This document shows positions 5,559-8,914 of a DNA stretch of 8,914 nucleotides, piece by piece. The translations under genes were made by a program, and so were the position numbers. The notes beneath the pieces were generated by a model that was given only the letters and a program-made list of their open reading frames with translations, ran no database searches and was not told where the DNA came from. The stretch's first letter is position 1, and every line of letters starts with the position of its first letter. Origin of the DNA: Bacillota bacterium (GTDB lineage: Bacteria > Bacillota > Clostridia > DSM-8532); the NCBI GenBank assembly GCA_023426765.1, contig JAEZBW010000738.1, positions 1-8,914 on the forward strand, written 5' to 3'.

Positions 5559-7364
5559 ATGAGCAGTATAATTGAAAACAAGTATAAAATGCGGGAAGCC
5601 AGATATGGAGCCTTTCATCAAACGATCCAGCAGAAGAACAAAAAACTGGTTCTTTTCAAGCTTATCACTGTTTTCGGAGGTTTAGGCATCACTGCCCTGT
5701 TTTTTATGATGCGCTGGCCTTTCCTGGGTGCAGGTGCATTTTTAGCCATGCTTCTTGTTTATCTGTTTCTGAATTTGCGGCACGATAAGGCTGTGAATTG
5801 TGAAACTCTGGCGAAAAATCTGATGGGCATCAATCAAAACGGCCTAAGAAGGTTAAAAGGTGAGTGGCCCTCTTTTCCCGATAAAGGAGAGGATTTTTCC
5901 GACCCCGGGCATTATTATGCGGAGGATTTGGATATTATCGGACAGGGTTCGGTTTTTCAAATGATCAAATCCTGTCAAACCCCATTAGGAAGAGAAAAAC
6001 TGAAAGAACTGCTGTTTTCACATCCGGGTAAAACCGGTGAAATCAAACGAAGGCAGGAAGCTGTCGGTGAACTGTCCCACAAGCTATTCTTCCGTCAAAG
6101 GCTGCAGGGAGAAGGAATGACCCTGAAGGAAAGCTCCCATGATATTAGTGAAATACTGGATTGGGGGATGAACGTTAACGAACGGCTGTTGGATAAACGC
6201 ACACAGCTTTTTCTGCGAATACTCCCTGCAATCACTTTCCTTACGCTTCTGCCGGGTTATTTCAGGTTGATTCCCATCTTTATTCCCATGCTTCTGATAG
6301 CCTTTCAAATATTCCTGTTACGATGGAAAATCAAGCAGCGTTCAGCCGTTCTGAATACCGCTTATGCTTTGAAATACCGTCTTGAGCCATACAGCAATAT
6401 GCTCAGGCTCATCGAAAAAACAAAATTCCATTCCCCGCTGCTGCAGGAAGTGAAAAACAGCCTGTATATGAATCACAGCTCTCCGTCGAAACAATTGGAT
6501 ATGCTTTCTCGTATTTGCGGGAACATCTCAAACCGCAACAACATGTTCTACTTTATTTTTGATATCGTCACTTTGTGGGATTACCAGTGTGAAATCGCTT
6601 TGGAAAAATGGAAGCAGGAGTGCGGAAGGAATTTATTGCAGTGGTTTGAAGGCATAGCAGCGATAGAAGCTCTTTCCAGCCTGGCAGTTCTGAAGCACGA
6701 AAATCCTGACTGGGCCACACCCGATATTACCGATTCCCGGGAACTGCAGGTGAAAGCGGTTCAGGTCGGGCACCCATTAATCACTAAAGGCCGCATCGTA
6801 AATGACTTCGAAATGGGCATTGACCGAAAGGTGATCCTTGTAACCGGTTCGAACATGTCGGGGAAAAGTACCTTCTTACGAACCATCGGCTTGAACCTGG
6901 TTCTGGCTTATTCCGGCGCACCGGTATGTGCACAGTCCTTTTCCTGTTCGGTGATGAATGTATGCACCTGTATGCGGATCTCAGACAATCTGGAGAAAAA
7001 CATCTCCAGCTTTTACGCAGAACTCCTCCGGATCAAAATGATTGTGGAAGCTGTCAAAACAAAAGGACGCATCTTTTTCCTCCTGGATGAAATTTTCAAG
7101 GGAACCAACTCCTATGACCGCCATCATGCGGCAAAGGTGCTAATCTCAAAGCTGGCAGGCAGGAACAGCATCGGTCTGGTATCCACCCATGATTTGGAGC
7201 TGGAGGTATTGGAAAAGGAAACGAATGGTCAAATTGCTAACTTTCATTTTCAGGAGCATTATGAGCAGGGCAGGATCCTGTTTGATTACAAACTGAGGCC
7301 GGGTGTTTCCAAAACCCGTAATGCCATCTATTTAATTGAATCGCTTGGGATAGAACTGAACTGA
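5559..7364 (+). CDS. Membrane-anchored MutS-family ATPase (not canonical MutS)
   Basis: A protein of 601 residues whose C-terminal third is a MutS domain V ATPase (numbering from the ATG at 5556): Walker A GSNMSGKSTF (431-440), Walker B FFLLDEIFKGTN (507-518) and the STHD switch histidine (543-546). About 260-400 is a helical part resembling the MutS core/lever. The N-terminus lacks the mismatch-recognition domain (no FxE motif); it has four predicted membrane helices, about 33-52, 55-74, 218-235 and 238-257. Proteins of this form are annotated as MutS family in many Firmicutes and Bacteroidetes but are distinct from MutS1 and MutS2; their role is unknown to me, and a mismatch-repair role should not be assumed. 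The second ATG (5559) sits 7 bases after GGAG (5548-5551), the first only 4. It is second in an operon with the HAD phosphatase and ends before a strong hairpin. Confidence 0.88.
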   Translation: MSSIIENKYKMREARYGAFHQTIQQKNKKLVLFKLITVFGGLGITALFFMMRWPFLGAGAFLAMLLVYLFLNLRHDKAVNCETLAKNLMGINQNGLRRLKGEWPSFPDKGEDFSDPGHYYAEDLDIIGQGSVFQMIKSCQTPLGREKLKELLFSHPGKTGEIKRRQEAVGELSHKLFFRQRLQGEGMTLKESSHDISEILDWGMNVNERLLDKRTQLFLRILPAITFLTLLPGYFRLIPIFIPMLLIAFQIFLLRWKIKQRSAVLNTAYALKYRLEPYSNMLRLIEKTKFHSPLLQEVKNSLYMNHSSPSKQLDMLSRICGNISNRNNMFYFIFDIVTLWDYQCEIALEKWKQECGRNLLQWFEGIAAIEALSSLAVLKHENPDWATPDITDSRELQVKAVQVGHPLITKGRIVNDFEMGIDRKVILVTGSNMSGKSTFLRTIGLNLVLAYSGAPVCAQSFSCSVMNVCTCMRISDNLEKNISSFYAELLRIKMIVEAVKTKGRIFFLLDEIFKGTNSYDRHHAAKVLISKLAGRNSIGLVSTHDLELEVLEKETNGQIANFHFQEHYEQGRILFDYKLRPGVSKTRNAIYLIESLGIELN

Positions 7365-7410
7365 ATATTATTAACCTTCTATGATTTGTATTGGAAAACA
7401 TCACATGATA

Positions 7411-7442
7411 AAACCCCGGTGGTTCCGGGGTTTCACATTTTT
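7411..7442 (+). terminator. Intrinsic terminator after the MutS homologue, possibly bidirectional
   Basis: AAACCCCGG (7411-7419) pairs perfectly with CCGGGGTTT (7425-7433) over a TGGTT loop. The plus-strand tail is interrupted (CACA, then TTTTT at 7438-7442). Read on the minus strand the stem is followed by TAT after its own TTT, so it can also end transcripts of the BI-1 gene, whose stop lies about 120 bases away. Between 7443 and 7554 I see no gene. Confidence 0.8.
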
Positions 7443-7554
7443 CATAAAGCAATTTTCGTGTTATTAAGTGGACTGAAATCCATGGTCTGGATGAACTTTT
7501 TACTCATTCATATCACAAACTCCATCCCCTTAGGAGCCTGGCCAATGGATTTGA

Positions 7555-8268
7555 TTATCTTCTTCTGCCAAAAAGCCTTAACAGCATCAGAAACAGGTTG
7601 ATAAAGTCAAGATACAGCGATAATGCTCCCATTACACCAAGGTTTTGTCTTAATGCCATCTGCCCGTCGGTAGCGTAATAATAACCCTTCAGTTTTTGGG
7701 TATCGTAGGCAGTTAGCCCTAAAAAGACAAACAGACCGATGATGGAGATAATCCATCCCAAGGGGCTGCTGTTTAAGAAGATGTTGACAATCGAAAGAAC
7801 AGCAACACCGATCAACCCCATGAATAGCACTGAACGGAACTGGGTGAGATCGGTTCTTGCAAAACGGCCGTACAGCGCCATTACGCCGAAGGTGACACTG
7901 GTGATGAGGAATGTACTCCATATAGTTTCACCGGCATATAGAGCAAAAATTAAGGCAAACGTGATTCCATTCACTGCGGCATAAAGAAGGAACATGCTGA
8001 AGGCCGCTGCAAAGGATAATTTCATGATCCTTCTGGATAGGACCGCCACCAGAATAACCTCACCGATCATCAGGCCATAAAACAGGAAAATGTTTCGAGC
8101 CAGGAAAACCATGAAGGTATATGAGTTGGATACGGCGAAAGCCACAAATGCTGTCACCACAAGGCCAATAAACATCCAGGAGAAAACCTTGGAGATATAG
8201 GCATTCAACCCTTGCCGGGCTTCGACCTCGGACTCATAGGATGAATAGTCATTGGAATATTGCTGCAT
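7555..8268 (-). CDS. Bax inhibitor-1 / YccA family membrane protein
   Basis: A 237-residue, almost wholly hydrophobic protein with about seven membrane helices (roughly 30-47, 57-78, 84-109, 116-133, 146-165, 170-187 and 211-233) after a polar N-terminus of about 25 residues. The family signature GLTAYDTQKLKGYY (184-197) and SLYLDFINLFLMLLRLFG (217-234) is intact. D189 and D221 correspond to the aspartate pair that forms the pH-sensitive gate in the B. subtilis homologue YetJ, a calcium-leak channel. Length is typical. The ATG at 8266-8268 has a strong AAGGAGGG 6 bases upstream. It stands alone, divergent from the asparaginase gene. Ion-leak activity is inferred from family knowledge; the physiological role in bacteria is uncertain. 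Confidence 0.92.
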   Translation of the reverse strand: MQQYSNDYSSYESEVEARQGLNAYISKVFSWMFIGLVVTAFVAFAVSNSYTFMVFLARNIFLFYGLMIGEVILVAVLSRRIMKLSFAAAFSMFLLYAAVNGITFALIFALYAGETIWSTFLITSVTFGVMALYGRFARTDLTQFRSVLFMGLIGVAVLSIVNIFLNSSPLGWIISIIGLFVFLGLTAYDTQKLKGYYYATDGQMALRQNLGVMGALSLYLDFINLFLMLLRLFGRRR

Positions 8269-8289
8269 AAAAATCCCTCCTTTGCTTTC

Positions 8290-8318
8290 ATTCTACATGA
8301 ACTTAATAGTTAATTCAA
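8290..8318 (-). promoter_or_regulatory. Sigma-A promoter of the BI-1 gene
   Basis: On the minus strand TTGAAT (8313-8318, 4/6) and TAGAAT (8290-8295, 5/6) are exactly 17 bases apart. Transcription would start near 8283, giving a very short leader just holding the AAGGAGGG site. Confidence 0.55.
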
Positions 8319-8389
8319 CGTTATTCTATGTGTAACAGAAGCATATCAAACTTGAAATATCTATTCATTTATACGGTGAAGGTGTTTTC

Positions 8390-8418
8390 TTGTCTGAAGT
8401 TACGCGCTGTGCTATGAT
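8390..8418 (+). promoter_or_regulatory. Sigma-A promoter of the asparaginase gene
   Basis: TTGTCT (8390-8395, 4/6) and TATGAT (8413-8418, 5/6) are 17 bases apart, with TGC before the -10 acting as an extended element. The start near 8425 leaves a leader of about 27 bases before the ATG at 8452. The BI-1 and asparaginase promoters are back to back about 70 bases apart, and the bases between hold nothing else I can name. Confidence 0.6.
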
Positions 8419-8451
8419 TAAGTCAGCATGACAGCATTTACGGGGATGAAT

Positions 8452-8914
8452 ATGAAAAGAATACTGGTGATTGGAACAGGCGGCACAATTGCATCCAAAA
8501 AAAATTCAAGGGGACTAAGACCGGAGCTTGGCATCGACGAGTTAATCGGAATGTCCTCCATTCCGAAAGACGTTTGCACGCTGGAAGGGATCACGGTCAT
8601 GAACATCGACAGCACCAATATGACCCCTGACCGATGGGTGCAGATTGCCGAACAGGTACAAAAGTATTATGATCAGTATGACGGTTTTGTGATCACCCAT
8701 GGAACCGATACGATGGCTTATACCTCTGCCGCCCTCACCTATTTGTTTTGCAACCTGAACAAGCCGGTTATCGTTACGGGCTCGCAATATCCTATCACAG
8801 CAGCTTATACGGATGCGATTCAAAATCTCACCGATGCGGTGTTCTTTTCGATGGAGAATATCTCCGGTGTTTTTATCTGCTTTGACGGCAGCCTGATCGT
8901 TGGCACCCGTGCAA
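8452..8914 (+). CDS. ansA: Type I L-asparaginase (partial, N-terminal half)
   Basis: The first 154 residues of a cytoplasmic asparaginase, which hydrolyses L-asparagine to aspartate and ammonia; the gene continues past the right edge (intact proteins are about 320-340 residues). The first catalytic threonine is T12 in VIGTGGTIAS, the substrate loop has S54 in IDSTNM, and the second triad is T85-D86 in THGTDTMAYT. VTGSQYPI (108-115) and the FDGSLIVGTRA end just before the expected catalytic lysine, which falls outside the window. The motif set and the N-terminus without a signal peptide favour the cytoplasmic type I (AnsA) form. ATG 8452 is chosen because GGGG (8442-8445) is 6 bases upstream; in-frame ATGs at 8428 and 8446 lack a ribosome site. 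Confidence 0.92.
   Translation, partial: MKRILVIGTGGTIASKKNSRGLRPELGIDELIGMSSIPKDVCTLEGITVMNIDSTNMTPDRWVQIAEQVQKYYDQYDGFVITHGTDTMAYTSAALTYLFCNLNKPVIVTGSQYPITAAYTDAIQNLTDAVFFSMENISGVFICFDGSLIVGTRA

Noticed and set aside
7476..7552. AAATCCAT (7476-7483) and ATGGATTT (7545-7552) inverted repeat after the MutS homologue
   Set aside because: Eight bases separated by 61 bases with no intervening structure; expected by chance at this base composition, and the right arm is next to the BI-1 stop codon.
8428..8451. Earlier in-frame ATGs for the asparaginase (8428, 8446)
   Set aside because: Neither has a ribosome site, the first is almost at the predicted transcription start, and the family begins at MKRILVIGTGG.

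Overview
The window looks like chromosomal DNA from a low- to moderate-GC Firmicute, most likely a member of Clostridia. The signs are strong AGGAGG-type ribosome binding sites, sigma-A-like promoters with 17-base spacers, a GlpP-family antiterminator (a mostly Firmicute family), and classic GC-stem/T-tail terminators. No tRNA, rRNA, insertion sequence, CRISPR array, integrase or phage gene is visible. The assignment rests on gene families and signals only; no search was run.

Layout, left to right. (1) Bases 1-120 are the C-terminal end of a DJ-1/PfpI-family protein on the + strand. It converges on a YcdX-type PHP-domain metallo-phosphatase (minus, 179-910) with a complete set of metal ligands. 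(2) Upstream of that, on the same strand, is a small membrane protein with a Cys4 zinc ribbon (1056-1421). It diverges from glpP (+, 1684-2250), an orphan glycerol-3-phosphate-responsive antiterminator with no glycerol genes nearby; a perfect inverted repeat overlaps the predicted glpP transcription start. (3) After a hairpin-rich spacer comes a complete sCache-HAMP-MA chemoreceptor (2495-4240), closed by a textbook terminator. (4) The longest stretch without an intact gene (4360-4769) carries, on the minus strand, a previously unlisted remnant of a TIR-domain gene. It keeps the first strand/helix/strand of the TIR fold and then stops after 31 codons. (5) A two-gene operon follows: a class IIA HAD phosphatase (4770-5546) and a membrane-anchored MutS-family ATPase (5559-7364), nine to twelve bases apart, ending at a terminator that may work in both directions. 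(6) A Bax-inhibitor-1 family membrane protein (minus, 7555-8268) diverges from a type I L-asparaginase (+, from 8452) that runs off the right edge just after the conserved GTRA segment.

The genes are mostly independent housekeeping or sensory units, each with its own promoter, rather than one pathway. The only clear operon is HAD phosphatase-MutS homologue. The items most worth a second look are the TIR remnant, the MutS homologue whose N-terminal half is membrane segments instead of mismatch-recognition domains, the orphan glpP with its operator-like palindrome, and the nested hairpins ahead of the chemoreceptor. I did not find convincing evidence for a new multi-gene system.
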